A stretch of DNA of 64,000 nucleotides from an uncultured Rikenellaceae bacterium (GTDB taxonomy: Bacteria; Bacteroidota; Bacteroidia; Bacteroidales; Rikenellaceae), in the NCBI GenBank assembly GCA_944321925.1, contig CALUND010000005.1, forward strand, positions 18,286-82,285, given 5' to 3'. Below, in pieces: positions 56,483 to 64,000 of this stretch. The position numbers and the translations under genes were made by a program. The stretch's first letter is position 1, and each line of letters begins with the position of its first letter. The notes beneath the pieces were generated by a model. The model was not told the origin of the DNA and did no database searches. It saw nothing but the letters and a program-made list of their open reading frames with translations.

Positions 56483-56815
56483 CTACTTGCCCTGCTGAGC
56501 AGCGTCGGACTCATCCTTCATGATCATGCTTTTGCTGACACGAATGGTAGTGTCCTTATCCACCTCAACCAAAACGCTGTTCTCCTTCACCTCGCGAATG
56601 GTTCCATAAATTCCGCCGGCGGTGATCACCTTTTGCCCTTTTTCAAGCGAATTGCGGAATTCGTTCAACTTTTTCTGCTGCTTCTGCTGGGGACGGATCA
56701 TAAAGAAATACATCACCACGAAGATAAGCAGCATCATGACGAGCATGGACCAGCCGCCTCCGCTCGCGGAAGGAGCTGAACCACCCTGCAACAGGAGGAT
56801 TGTCATTAGATTCAT
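56483..56815 (-). CDS. yajC: Preprotein translocase subunit YajC
   Basis: 110 residues. One membrane helix (LVMMLLIFVVMYFFMIRPQQKQQKK, ~22-42) with the YajC RPQQK signature, then a conserved soluble part GQKVITAGGIYGTIREVKENSVLVEVDKDTTIRV. Partner of SecDF, not nearby. ATG 56815; a TTG four codons earlier is less likely. -7 box TATCTTTG at 56842-56849. Confidence 0.96.
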   Translation of the reverse strand: MNLMTILLLQGGSAPSASGGGWSMLVMMLLIFVVMYFFMIRPQQKQQKKLNEFRNSLEKGQKVITAGGIYGTIREVKENSVLVEVDKDTTIRVSKSMIMKDESDAAQQGK

Positions 56816-56841
56816 TTTCGGTTCCAATTAAATTTGTTTGG

Positions 56842-56872
56842 CAAAGATACGAATATTTTCTTGCCATGCAAG
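56842..56872 (-). promoter_or_regulatory. Promoter of yajC
   Basis: Minus-strand CTTG (56869-56872), 19 bp spacer, TATCTTTG (56842-56849), 26 bp before the yajC ATG. Confidence 0.65.
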
Positions 56873-56924
56873 TATTTGCCTCCGCAAGGGGGAATTGCGC
56901 CGAATCGGACCATTCCCAGCCTTC

Positions 56925-57371
56925 TTACTCGACGACATCCGCCTCCACGTAAAAACGATACGTGCGAGGAGAGGCCGAAGTCTGCACGTCGAGCGTCTTT
57001 CGTTGCCTGCCATACATGCCTCGACTGTCGAATCGGAGCGTGAACCGGCTGTCGCCTCCGGCAGGAATGGGCTTTCGTTCGAACTCAACGGCCGTACATC
57101 CGCACGAAGCGCTCACCCCGAGTATCAGAAGCGGTTCTGCATATCCGTTACGGAGGGAGAGCGTATACTCCACGATCTCTCCTTCATGTACCCGTCCGAA
57201 ACGGATGACCGTGTCGGGATCGCAACGAAGCAGCGAATCGGAGATCGTTACGGAAAATCCGACAGTACCGCCTTGCGGAGCAACCGGCACGCGACGCTCC
57301 CGACACCCCACCATGGTGAGAAGTGCCGTCGCACAAATCAATCCGTAAATTCTCAATGAAAAAGCGCACAT
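56925..57371 (-). CDS. DUF1573 lipoprotein
   Basis: 148 residues. Lipoprotein signal with MVGC (Cys23), then the DUF1573 core: IRFGRVHEGEIVEYTLSLRNGYAEPLLILGVSASCGCTAVEF and PAGGDSRFTLRFDSRGMYG. These domains are common on Bacteroidota surface or periplasmic proteins; function unknown. Sits between yajC and nusB, same direction, 27 bp after nusB. Confidence 0.88.
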   Translation of the reverse strand: MCAFSLRIYGLICATALLTMVGCRERRVPVAPQGGTVGFSVTISDSLLRCDPDTVIRFGRVHEGEIVEYTLSLRNGYAEPLLILGVSASCGCTAVEFERKPIPAGGDSRFTLRFDSRGMYGRQRKTLDVQTSASPRTYRFYVEADVVE

Positions 57372-57398
57372 AAGACTTTTACGCCCTTCTTGGAGTCG

Positions 57399-58340
57399 TC
57401 AGAGCAATCCTCGGCCGCTCTTATGGATCAGTCCATCCTTCTCCAGTGCCTCCACGATCCGATCGAGCACTCCGTTGATGAACATGTTGCTGCCCGGGGT
57501 GCTGTAATATTTGGCGATCTCGATATACTCATCGAGCGTCACCTTCACGGGGATCGAATCGAACGTTATCAACTCCGTGATGGCCGTGGCCATGATCAGG
57601 TTGTCCATGAAAGCGATCCGCTCCACGTCCCAATTTTTGGTGAAACGTTCAATGTAACGCAAATTTTGCGCGTACTCCTCGACCGACCGACGGAAAAGCG
57701 TCTTGGCAAAACCGAGGTCGTCATCGCTTTTGAATTCCGGCAATACGGGAATCTCCTCCAGCCGGGCGCGGCACGTTTCGAGCGTTCGTTCAACCATGAT
57801 CAGCGCGAAGCCCAGATCGTCGTTCCAATAGATAGACTGCTCTTCCAGAACGGTTTCGAGCGTCTCGCTCTCCTCCAGAGCCGGGTCGGAATAGAACCGC
57901 TGTACCAGTTTCACGTCATCGCGGAAATTATGCCCCGGCTTGGCCATGTACTCTTTATAATAATCGCTTGCGATCAATGTGCCGTAGAGCTCCTTGATGA
58001 GTTCCGGGTAATCGTTCCAGCCGAGGGCATGCTTCTCCAGGTAGGAGGTGACCGCCTCGCTCGTCTCCAACCGATGCACGACGGCATTATCGATAAATTT
58101 GGTATTGGGATTCAGGTCTTCGGCTGTGGGAAGTTTTTTGTTCCGGGCGATCTCTATCCTTTCACGGGCATAGCGGGCAACCTCCACGACGAGCCAAAGC
58201 ATCTGAAAATAGAGGTCGTAGCATTTATCTATGCTGTAGAGGAGATTCTTCTCCGACACCTCGACGGAGTCGGATTGGGACTGAAAATGCGCATAGAGCG
58301 CCTTGACGACTTTTATTCTCAACAACCTACGGCTCAACAT
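57399..58340 (-). CDS. nusB: Transcription antitermination factor NusB (long form)
   Basis: 313 residues, about twice E. coli NusB, as usual in Bacteroidota. The C-terminal part (TKNWDVERIAFMDNLIMATAITELITFDSIPVKVTLDEYIEIAKYYSTPGSNMFINGVLDRI) is the NusB core. The N-terminal LRIKVVKALYAHFQ also fits. NusB with NusE binds boxA in rRNA transcription. -7 box TACATTTG at 58372-58379 on the minus strand. Confidence 0.94.
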   Translation of the reverse strand: MLSRRLLRIKVVKALYAHFQSQSDSVEVSEKNLLYSIDKCYDLYFQMLWLVVEVARYARERIEIARNKKLPTAEDLNPNTKFIDNAVVHRLETSEAVTSYLEKHALGWNDYPELIKELYGTLIASDYYKEYMAKPGHNFRDDVKLVQRFYSDPALEESETLETVLEEQSIYWNDDLGFALIMVERTLETCRARLEEIPVLPEFKSDDDLGFAKTLFRRSVEEYAQNLRYIERFTKNWDVERIAFMDNLIMATAITELITFDSIPVKVTLDEYIEIAKYYSTPGSNMFINGVLDRIVEALEKDGLIHKSGRGLL

Positions 58341-58445
58341 ACTCGTTCGCTATTTTCCGTTTTTACGGCTGCAAATGTACGCAAAAGATTTCATTTTCAT
58401 TCGTAACGCTCCGAAAAACGGATTCCATTATTGAGTAAAATAGCC

Positions 58446-58453
58446 TATCTTTG
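58446..58453 (+). promoter_or_regulatory. -7 box of the BaiN-like flavoprotein gene
   Basis: TATCTTTG, a perfect TAnnTTTG, 97 bp before ATG 58551. It makes the open frame starting at 58431 unlikely as the coding start. Confidence 0.6.
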
Positions 58454-58550
58454 TCAACAAAATGAATCGGACCCCGGGAAAGTCGCGGTTTCGGTAATTG
58501 TTCGGGATGACGTCTTGGGCGTCCGGGGCCGATCGGTTTTTTGCTTTACG

Positions 58551-59852
58551 ATGCAGACAGAACGTACAACAGAACTCTCTGAAGAGAAGATTTACGACGT
58601 GATCGTGATCGGTGGCGGTGCGGCAGGACTCATGGCCGCCGGAACTGCGGCACGGGCTGGGCGCAGCGTGTTGTTGCTCGAAAAGATGGAGAAGAGCGCC
58701 CGCAAGGTCTGCATTACGGGTAAAGGCCGATGCAACCTGACCAATATCTGCCCGCCGGAAGAGTTTCTCGAAAAGGTCCGTGCAGGACGCGATTTTTTCC
58801 GTCCCGCTTTCCGCACCTTGGACAACCAGGCTCTTTGCCGCTTTTTCGAACGACAAGGCGTAAAACTCGAAGTGGAACAGGGCCGTCGGGTCTTCCCTCG
58901 CAGCGGAAAGGCTTGGGACATTGCCGACGCACTCCGTTACTGGTGTTCCGACAACGGGGTGGAGACGCTCCTGAATGCCCGGGTCAGGGAGATTCTCACC
59001 GTCGGAAATCGGGTTTACGGCGTAACCTATCGGAACAAACGGGGATTTACCCGCAAGGCCGAAGCCCGCAACGTGATTCTGGCCACCGGAGGGGCCTCCT
59101 ATCCCGCAACCGGATCGACGGGCGACGGATACGGACTGGCCCATGCCGTAGGCCATACGATTGTGGAGGTAAGACCCGCCCTTGTGCCGCTCGAATCGGG
59201 ACATGCCGACCGTTTCCTGCTCTCCGGCCTGCAACTGCGCAACGTGCAGGTCGCACTGCTCATCGACGGAACGGTCGCAGATGAGGCTTTCGGAGAGCTC
59301 CAGTTTTCCCGACGAGGGGTCGAAGGTGCCACGACACTCCGGTTGAGCCGTAGGGCCGTAGACGCACTTATCGATGGAAAACAGGTGGCTCTGTCGCTTG
59401 ATCTCAAACCGGCCCTTTCTCCCGAAATACTCCGTGAACGAATCCACCGCGAACGGGAATCGCTTCCGCCCGACGCATTTTTCGGGGAGTTGCTTCGCAA
59501 ACTGATGCCCCGCCAACTCGTGCAGCCGATGGCCCGCGGCCTTCATATCCCTACCTCGACTCCACTGCATCAACTGACTGATCAGCAGGTCGATGAATTG
59601 ATCGATACCCTGAAGCATTTCCTGGTGCCGATATCCGATTACCGACCTTTCGAAGAGGCGATCGTCACGGCCGGCGGTGTGAGTACGGAGGAGGTCGATC
59701 CCGAGACACTCCAGTCGAAAATCGTCCGTGGACTCTATTTTGCAGGCGAGGTACTCGATATCGATGCCGACACGGGCGGATACAACCTTCAGATAGCCTT
59801 TTCTACCGGATTTCTTGCCGGTCAACTCAAAAAAGAGACGATTCATGCATAG
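58551..59852 (+). CDS. BaiN/HI0933-family flavoprotein
   Basis: 433 residues. FAD-binding VIVIGGGAAGLMAAGTAARAG (residues ~17-37), KVCITGKGRCNLTN, ILATGGASYPATGSTGDGYGLA and YFAGEVLDIDADTGGYNLQIAFSTGFLAG are all family signatures. Relatives reduce bile acids (BaiN) but most have unknown substrates. ATG 58551 chosen because the promoter box lies inside the longer frame. Overlaps the next gene by 8 bp. Confidence 0.93.
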   Translation: MQTERTTELSEEKIYDVIVIGGGAAGLMAAGTAARAGRSVLLLEKMEKSARKVCITGKGRCNLTNICPPEEFLEKVRAGRDFFRPAFRTLDNQALCRFFERQGVKLEVEQGRRVFPRSGKAWDIADALRYWCSDNGVETLLNARVREILTVGNRVYGVTYRNKRGFTRKAEARNVILATGGASYPATGSTGDGYGLAHAVGHTIVEVRPALVPLESGHADRFLLSGLQLRNVQVALLIDGTVADEAFGELQFSRRGVEGATTLRLSRRAVDALIDGKQVALSLDLKPALSPEILRERIHRERESLPPDAFFGELLRKLMPRQLVQPMARGLHIPTSTPLHQLTDQQVDELIDTLKHFLVPISDYRPFEEAIVTAGGVSTEEVDPETLQSKIVRGLYFAGEVLDIDADTGGYNLQIAFSTGFLAGQLKKETIHA

Positions 59853-60381
59853 ACCAAAAAACATACGGCGTAAAATCATGAAGGCCGCACTCTACTCGAA
59901 GACCTTCACCCATTTCCGTTACTACCGCGGTTTCGGCGTCCATTCACCTTTTGTCTACGGTCTGATCCGCAACGCCTTCATGCCGGGCCATATCTTGGGC
60001 AACGACCGCACACTGTTCGAGGAGCTGCAACGCCGGGGATATTCGCAACGCCGTTGTACCCAACTCCAGAACCTCTATACCTATTGCTCTTTCAGTAGCT
60101 ATGCTTTCGCAGAGGAAGGTGCAGGTGTCGATATGACGTGCGACGCCGCTACGCTCTGTTTCATCCCTGCCGAATACCCTGCGGAAAAGACCCTCGAACT
60201 GACGAATCGTGCAGAGGGTACGGGATGCGCTCTTTGCCTGATGGCACCCCACGAATCGCGCACACGGGACCGACTGTGCAGAAACCTGGTCAAACTCCAC
60301 CGTCACACCAGCGTGGACAATCGAGGCTATCTGTTGCTCTTTTACCATGACCGACTTCCGAAACAACATTTCAAACTCTGA
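59845..60381 (+). CDS. Shortened relative of Bacteroidota SAM-methyltransferases
   Basis: 178 residues. The start (FRYYRGFGVHSPFVYGLIRNAF) and end (LLLFYHDRLPKQHFKL) resemble a Bacteroidota class I methyltransferase family of ~250 residues, but the SAM-binding stretch with its Gly-rich motif is missing. Either a decayed enzyme or one with another role. It overlaps the flavoprotein gene and is 5 bp upstream of PduO. ATG 59845, or 59878. Confidence 0.65.
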   Translation: MHRPKNIRRKIMKAALYSKTFTHFRYYRGFGVHSPFVYGLIRNAFMPGHILGNDRTLFEELQRRGYSQRRCTQLQNLYTYCSFSSYAFAEEGAGVDMTCDAATLCFIPAEYPAEKTLELTNRAEGTGCALCLMAPHESRTRDRLCRNLVKLHRHTSVDNRGYLLLFYHDRLPKQHFKL

Positions 60382-60386
60382 TACGC

Positions 60387-60938
60387 ATGTCCGTCTACAC
60401 CAAAACAGGAGATAAGGGAACCACCTCGCTTATCGGTGGGGAGCGTGTTCCGAAATACGATTCGAGGGTCGAGGCCTATGGAACGGTAGACGAACTCTCT
60501 GCACACCTCGCATTGCTGAGCGATCTGATCCGCGAACGATGGAACGGTGCACCATGTCTCGATGAGCTGACCGAGATTCTGCAACGGTTGATGAGCGTGC
60601 AGGCCCTCCTGGCAGTGGGAAAAGGTGGCGAAGGAAAACTGTCGGATGTTCCGTCCGGAGCGATCGAATATCTCGAACGGAGCATCGATCGAATGAGCGA
60701 AAACCTCCCGCCGGTTACCCATTTCACCATTCCGGGAGGAGATAAGACGGTCTCCCAATGCCACATTTGCCGTACGGTTTGCCGAAGGGCGGAGCGGGTA
60801 GCGCTGCGTGCTGCGGCAGAGCATCCGACAGCTCCCGGCGCGCTCATCTATCTCAATCGCTTGAGTGACTGGATTTATACTCTTGGTAGACAGCTTGTTG
60901 ATGAGTTTGGAGTGAAAGAAACACTATGGATTCCCTGA
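60387..60938 (+). CDS. Cob(I)alamin adenosyltransferase, PduO type
   Basis: 183 residues. Makes adenosylcobalamin. N-terminal VYTKTGDKGTTSLIGGERVPKYDSRVEAYGTVDELSAHL, then CHICRTVCRRAERVALR and LIYLNRLSDWIYTLGRQL match PduO (ATR). Supplies cofactor for methylmalonyl-CoA mutase, whose guard MeaB is at 25.2 kb. Confidence 0.96.
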   Translation: MSVYTKTGDKGTTSLIGGERVPKYDSRVEAYGTVDELSAHLALLSDLIRERWNGAPCLDELTEILQRLMSVQALLAVGKGGEGKLSDVPSGAIEYLERSIDRMSENLPPVTHFTIPGGDKTVSQCHICRTVCRRAERVALRAAAEHPTAPGALIYLNRLSDWIYTLGRQLVDEFGVKETLWIP

Positions 60939-60944
60939 AAAAAT

Positions 60945-60973
60945 TTTGAAATAATAAATTTTTCTTATTTTTG
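60945..60973 (+). promoter_or_regulatory. Promoter of the DUF2795 gene
   Basis: TTTG (60945-60948), 17 bp spacer, TATTTTTG (60966-60973), 47 bp before the ATG. Spacing slightly short. Confidence 0.6.
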
Positions 60974-61020
60974 CAGATTGAAACAAGCAAGGCTGATAGA
61001 AATTTAAAACGCGACGTGTT

Positions 61021-61242
61021 ATGTACTGGACACTTGAGTTGGCATCCAAACTGGAGGATGCTCCCTGGCCTGCCACCAAAGAAGAATTGATCGATTATGC
61101 CGTTCGTTCGGGTGCGCCCCTTGAAGTGATTGAGAATTTGGAGGAGATTGAGGATGAGGGTGATATCTACGAAAGCATCGAAGATATCTGGCCTGACTAT
61201 CCGAGCAAGGACGACTTCTTTTTCAACGAGGAAGAATATTGA
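61021..61242 (+). CDS. DUF2795 small acidic protein
   Basis: 73 residues. Starts MYWTLELASKLEDAPWPATKEEL and ends in an acidic tail, FFFNEEEY. Very conserved in Bacteroidota and of unknown function. Its own promoter precedes it and a hairpin follows. It is the last gene of ordinary composition before the integrase. Confidence 0.92.
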   Translation: MYWTLELASKLEDAPWPATKEELIDYAVRSGAPLEVIENLEEIEDEGDIYESIEDIWPDYPSKDDFFFNEEEY

Positions 61243-61273
61243 TGCTCTTTAAATAGATTAAAAGATTGAAAAT

Positions 61274-61310
61274 CAGCGCGATGAACAATGAAAATTTGTT
61301 TGTCGCGCTG
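61274..61310 (+). terminator. Hairpin downstream of DUF2795
   Basis: Stem CAGCGCGA (61274-61281) with TCGCGCTG (61303-61310), loop 21 bases with internal pairing, then GGTGTTTTATG. Its right arm overlaps the first TTTGTTTGTC repeat. Confidence 0.5.
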
Positions 61311-61391
61311 GTGTTTTATGGCCTCAAACGGTGTAGTTTGTTTGTCTAAAATGCGGTTTTTCTTCCCGAGATCGGAGTTTGTTTGTCTAAA
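61295..61391 (+). repeat. Three TTTGTTTGTC repeats at ~41-42 bp spacing upstream of the integrase
   Basis: TTTGTTTGTC occurs at 61295-61304, 61337-61346 and 61378-61387. The last two sit inside a 16 bp direct repeat AGTTTGTTTGTCTAAA (61335-61350, 61376-61391). Regular spacing near four helical turns suggests protein-binding sites, perhaps of the integrase. The last overlaps the integrase promoter. Confidence 0.7.
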
Positions 61392-61397
61392 TTACAT

Positions 61398-61405
61398 TAC
61401 CTTTG
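61398..61405 (+). promoter_or_regulatory. -7 box of the integrase gene
   Basis: TACCTTTG, a perfect TAnnTTTG; the third TTTGTTTGTC repeat supplies TTTG 16 bp upstream. Confidence 0.5.
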
Positions 61406-61442
61406 TTTCTCCTCAGGAATACTAAAATGGGAGGAAAAACTT

Positions 61443-62801
61443 ATGGGAAGACCGAAAAGACAATATCCGTTGGGCAAATACCGTCTTCGTACACCAAAGG
61501 AGGTGGATAAGGAAAAAGCATATCCTGTCGAGTTGGAATATACTTGGAACAGGCAAGTCATCAGAAAGACTACGAATGTCTTTGTGAAAGTTGCGGACTG
61601 GAATCCGAACGGAAACCAGGGGCGTGGTGCTCTGCGTGCCAGCTATGGGGATGAGTACAAGAGACTAAATAATCTCCTGCTTTCCCGTGTGGACAAGGTT
61701 GATTCACTTCTTGCGGAGTATAATCAGGCTCATCCGAATCAGATTACGACTGAGGTGATAGCAGGCCTGCTTGCCGACAAACCTCTGGCACGTAAGGATC
61801 AGGGAAAGGATTTTGTGGAGTTCGCTATGGAACGGCTTGCTTCCGATTATTCGAGGAACAGGATAGGCCGCAGCCGTTATGAGAACGGCAGGAGCTGCAT
61901 GAATATCTTCCAAACTTTTCTCCGTGCCACCAAATGCGGTACAAGCCGCCTTGACTCAATCTATATCGGAGATATGACTCCGGATTTGCTGGACAAGTAC
62001 ATAGCATGGCGCCGGGAAGTCAAGCTGAACAGCGATGCGACCATCAACCATGCTCTGACTCCAATTCTGAAGGCATGTGCATACGCCAGTGAAATGGGGA
62101 TGATTGAACCTGCTGTCAATGCGAGAATCCAGGATATGCGTATCGCTACAAAAGTCTCGTTGTCGGAGGAGGAGAATGAGTTTGACGGGAAAAGCCTGAC
62201 AAAAGAGCAGATGCTGTCCTTGCTTGAATACTACAATACCTGTCCCGAACCGCGCAGGAAGGAGTTTCTGGAAATGTTCTTCTTTGCGTTCCATGCCTGT
62301 GGACTCCGTGTGGTGGATGTGATGACCTTGCAATGGAAGCATATCGACTTTGCACGGAAGGAGTTGCGGAAGATTATGATCAAGACGAACAAGCGCCATG
62401 TCATTCCTCTTACCGAGCCTGCCCTGAATATTCTGCACCGCTGGCAGGAGAAACGTGATGGATGCCGTTACGTGTTCGATCTTGTGAAAGATGACCTGAA
62501 TCTTGATGATGCTGAAGCCTTGTATAAAGCCCGCAACAATGCTACCAAATGTATCAATCAGTCGCTGGCTGTCGTGGGTGAGCAGATAGGACTGCCGTTC
62601 AGTCTGTCAATGCATGTCGCACGGCATTCGTTCGCGGTTTTTGCCTTGAACAAAGGCTTGTCCATGTCCGTTGTCAGCAGGCTGCTCGGACATAGCAGCA
62701 CGGATGTCACGGAAAAGGTATATGCCAGATTCCTTCCGGAAACACTGTCCAATGAAGTTGCCAGACTGACTGACGATTTCGCTGCTTTGGAGATTGTCTG
62801 A
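61443..62801 (+). CDS. Tyrosine recombinase / integrase
   Basis: 452 residues. N-terminal arm-binding-type region and core-binding domain (~95-210), then the catalytic domain with Arg in ACGLRVVD, Lys near KTNKRHVIPL, HVARHSF (H-x-x-R), LLGHSS and the tyrosine nucleophile in EKVYARF. Integrates or excises a mobile element. ATG 61443 has GGAGG about 10 bp upstream. Composition is more AT-rich than genes to the left, a sign of transfer. No partner excisionase is visible in the window. Confidence 0.95.
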   Translation: MGRPKRQYPLGKYRLRTPKEVDKEKAYPVELEYTWNRQVIRKTTNVFVKVADWNPNGNQGRGALRASYGDEYKRLNNLLLSRVDKVDSLLAEYNQAHPNQITTEVIAGLLADKPLARKDQGKDFVEFAMERLASDYSRNRIGRSRYENGRSCMNIFQTFLRATKCGTSRLDSIYIGDMTPDLLDKYIAWRREVKLNSDATINHALTPILKACAYASEMGMIEPAVNARIQDMRIATKVSLSEEENEFDGKSLTKEQMLSLLEYYNTCPEPRRKEFLEMFFFAFHACGLRVVDVMTLQWKHIDFARKELRKIMIKTNKRHVIPLTEPALNILHRWQEKRDGCRYVFDLVKDDLNLDDAEALYKARNNATKCINQSLAVVGEQIGLPFSLSMHVARHSFAVFALNKGLSMSVVSRLLGHSSTDVTEKVYARFLPETLSNEVARLTDDFAALEIV

Positions 62802-63025
62802 GATTAGGAAGCTGTTTTGATTTTTGTCATTATAAATTTTATGAGGTATTTTCGGGATTGACCGACCTTTCTTTTTGAAAAGGATAGTAGTGGCTATCTG
62901 ATTGAAAAAAGAAGGTATGGGCAGACTGGAAAGAGCCATAAAAGAATTTTTGAAAAAATTCAAAACAGCTTCAAAGACTGCCTGTCGAAAACAATCATTA
63001 ATTTTGTACCTGAAATTTTACCGAA

Positions 63026-63700
63026 ATGACTATTACGCGGATATTCTTGTTGCTGTTATGTGCATTCATTCTGGTACTGGTACTTGCCACTATCTTCAAG
63101 CGGTACCAGAGGATTGTTCTGTGGTCAGCAGCAATTGTCATTTTTACGGGGACTCTGCTTCTTGTCGGTCTCGGAACGATTGATCTGATAAAAGATAACC
63201 GGACGGATATAGTCGCAATAGCAGGAGTGTTCTTTGCCCTTTTCCTTTCTTGTGCTCTTGCATGTGGTGCAGAAAGGCTGCACGCCAAAAATAAGGGAAA
63301 GAATAAACAGATGGTTCAAACCAAGAATAGTCAGTCCGAAGGACAGAATATGCCTGAAAAGGTAGTATTGTCTGGCAGGCTTGACACACCGCTTGCCCGT
63401 GAAGTATTTGCAAAAGCAGTCGAGGCTGGATATATGGAAGATGACGGTTCCCATTATAGGTGGAGGAAAGGTACGAAAGCCCTTCTTGCATATATGTGCG
63501 GCCGAATATATTGCGGTGATGTTCCTGAATACTCTGAACTGGATCGGAAGTCATTCTGGAAATTCGGCAACGGACTTTTTCCAGATGCCGAGCTGAATGC
63601 CCTTTTTGAGCAGACCGGTATCGGGCAGTCCCGTCAGAACAGGAGAGATATGGCAGTGCCTGCCAATGCCGGTGAAATTGACAAACTGTTTTCAGACTGA
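63026..63700 (+). CDS. Membrane protein of probable mobile element
   Basis: 224 residues. Three hydrophobic helices (~5-23, ~31-50, ~62-80) followed by a charged linker and a soluble C-terminal domain (VVLSGRLDTPLAREVFAKAVEAGYM...AYMCGRIYCGD...NAGEIDKLFSD). I recall similar C-termini in proteins of unknown role next to Bacteroidota integrases but cannot name a family. It follows the integrase by ~220 bp and shares its AT-rich composition. Confidence 0.7.
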   Translation: MTITRIFLLLLCAFILVLVLATIFKRYQRIVLWSAAIVIFTGTLLLVGLGTIDLIKDNRTDIVAIAGVFFALFLSCALACGAERLHAKNKGKNKQMVQTKNSQSEGQNMPEKVVLSGRLDTPLAREVFAKAVEAGYMEDDGSHYRWRKGTKALLAYMCGRIYCGDVPEYSELDRKSFWKFGNGLFPDAELNALFEQTGIGQSRQNRRDMAVPANAGEIDKLFSD

Positions 63701-64000
63701 CAGAAAATTTAAAGCCCTTTTATAGGGTTTGAGAAGAATTGTTTTACTCATCTCATATTTTGGCCTATTAAATCTGGTAAATCTTCGGACTTTTCAGATT
63801 TTTTTTATTTCTTCCCTTTATTGTTAGTAATCAATCTGTTACATACAAAGTTATGACAAAATCATAACTTTGTATAACTCCTATCATAATATTAGATAAT
63901 TTATTGTAACTCATAAAGTTGCAGAGCCTTTATACATTCGTGCCGTGATTTCGGTGCGATGTGCGCAATCGTGCCATATTTCATAACCGGGCTGGAGGTC
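63701..64000. other. AT-rich right end without supported gene
   Basis: No supported coding region. It contains a perfect 13 bp inverted repeat at 63844-63874 and a weak CCCT/AGGG hairpin just after the membrane-protein gene. Confidence 0.6.
63844..63874. repeat. Perfect 13 bp inverted repeat
   Basis: tacaaagttatga (63844-63856) and tcataactttgta (63862-63874) with loop CAAAA. No T-run follows, so an operator or element-end site is as likely as a terminator. Confidence 0.75.

Noticed and set aside
1..64000. CRISPR array, rRNA genes, prophage structural genes
   Set aside because: No spaced repeat arrays, no rRNA sequence and no phage head/tail genes were found; only the integrase at the right end hints at a mobile element.

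Overview
The window is a chromosomal segment of a Bacteroidota gut-type bacterium, most like Rikenellaceae/Alistipes. This is inferred from gene content, not from any database search. Signs are recurrent Bacteroidota promoters (-33 TTTG, about 20 bp, -7 TAnnTTTG), scarce strong Shine-Dalgarno sites, a fimbrillin/PCMD-type lipoprotein, a fused RibBA, a long NusB, DUF1573 and DUF2795 proteins, and tRNA-Thr/Tyr/Gly genes upstream of tuf. Gene density is high and almost everything is core housekeeping.

Layout. 1-1.5 kb: tRNA-Thr, tRNA-Tyr, tRNA-Gly and the 5' part of tuf, one minus-strand operon with a clear promoter. 1.7-11.6 kb: minus-strand genes for flotillin FloA and NfeD, a SPOR-like periplasmic protein with TrkH, a truncated MCP-like membrane protein, Fmt, RibBA, an LptF/G permease and a metal ABC permease. 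11.7-15 kb (+): esterase, MtaB tRNA methylthiotransferase and a SAH-hydrolase-like Rossmann protein. 15-20 kb (-): an acyltransferase with a G9 tract, then YicC, Gmk, NadD, a small TPR protein and a DUF3109 protein. 20-27 kb (+): SerC, SerA, DUF1015, a beta-barrel protein, a cysteine-less thioredoxin-like protein, MeaB and a family 25 glycosyltransferase. 27-36 kb: sirtuin, SNF transporter, tRNA-Gln, GNAT, glycosyltransferase 2, LpxL-like acyltransferase, DUF389, RsmI and two Bacteroidota-specific proteins, one with an ACT-like domain and divergent from lysA.

36-49.7 kb: LysA, a HGSNAT-like membrane acyltransferase, a fimbrillin/PCMD lipoprotein preceded by a 43-residue peptide gene, an AraM-type glycerol-1-phosphate dehydrogenase, a zeta-like kinase with a 51-residue partner, a YfcE-like phosphodiesterase, ClpC, RibH, a TPR membrane protein, RecF and DUF721. 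49.8-61.2 kb: prolidase-family peptidase, CorC/HlyC protein, U32 peptidase, polyprenyl synthase, ROK kinase, YajC, DUF1573 lipoprotein, NusB, BaiN-like flavoprotein, a shortened methyltransferase relative, PduO adenosyltransferase and DUF2795.

From about 61.3 kb the sequence becomes visibly more AT-rich. A tyrosine recombinase preceded by three regularly spaced TTTGTTTGTC repeats, followed by a membrane protein of unknown function, marks the probable edge of an integrated element running off the right end. I found no CRISPR array, no phage structural genes, and no clear multi-gene undescribed system. The best leads are small: the G9 tract, the zeta kinase pair, the 43-residue peptide, the ACT protein divergent from lysA, and the iterated sites at the integrase.
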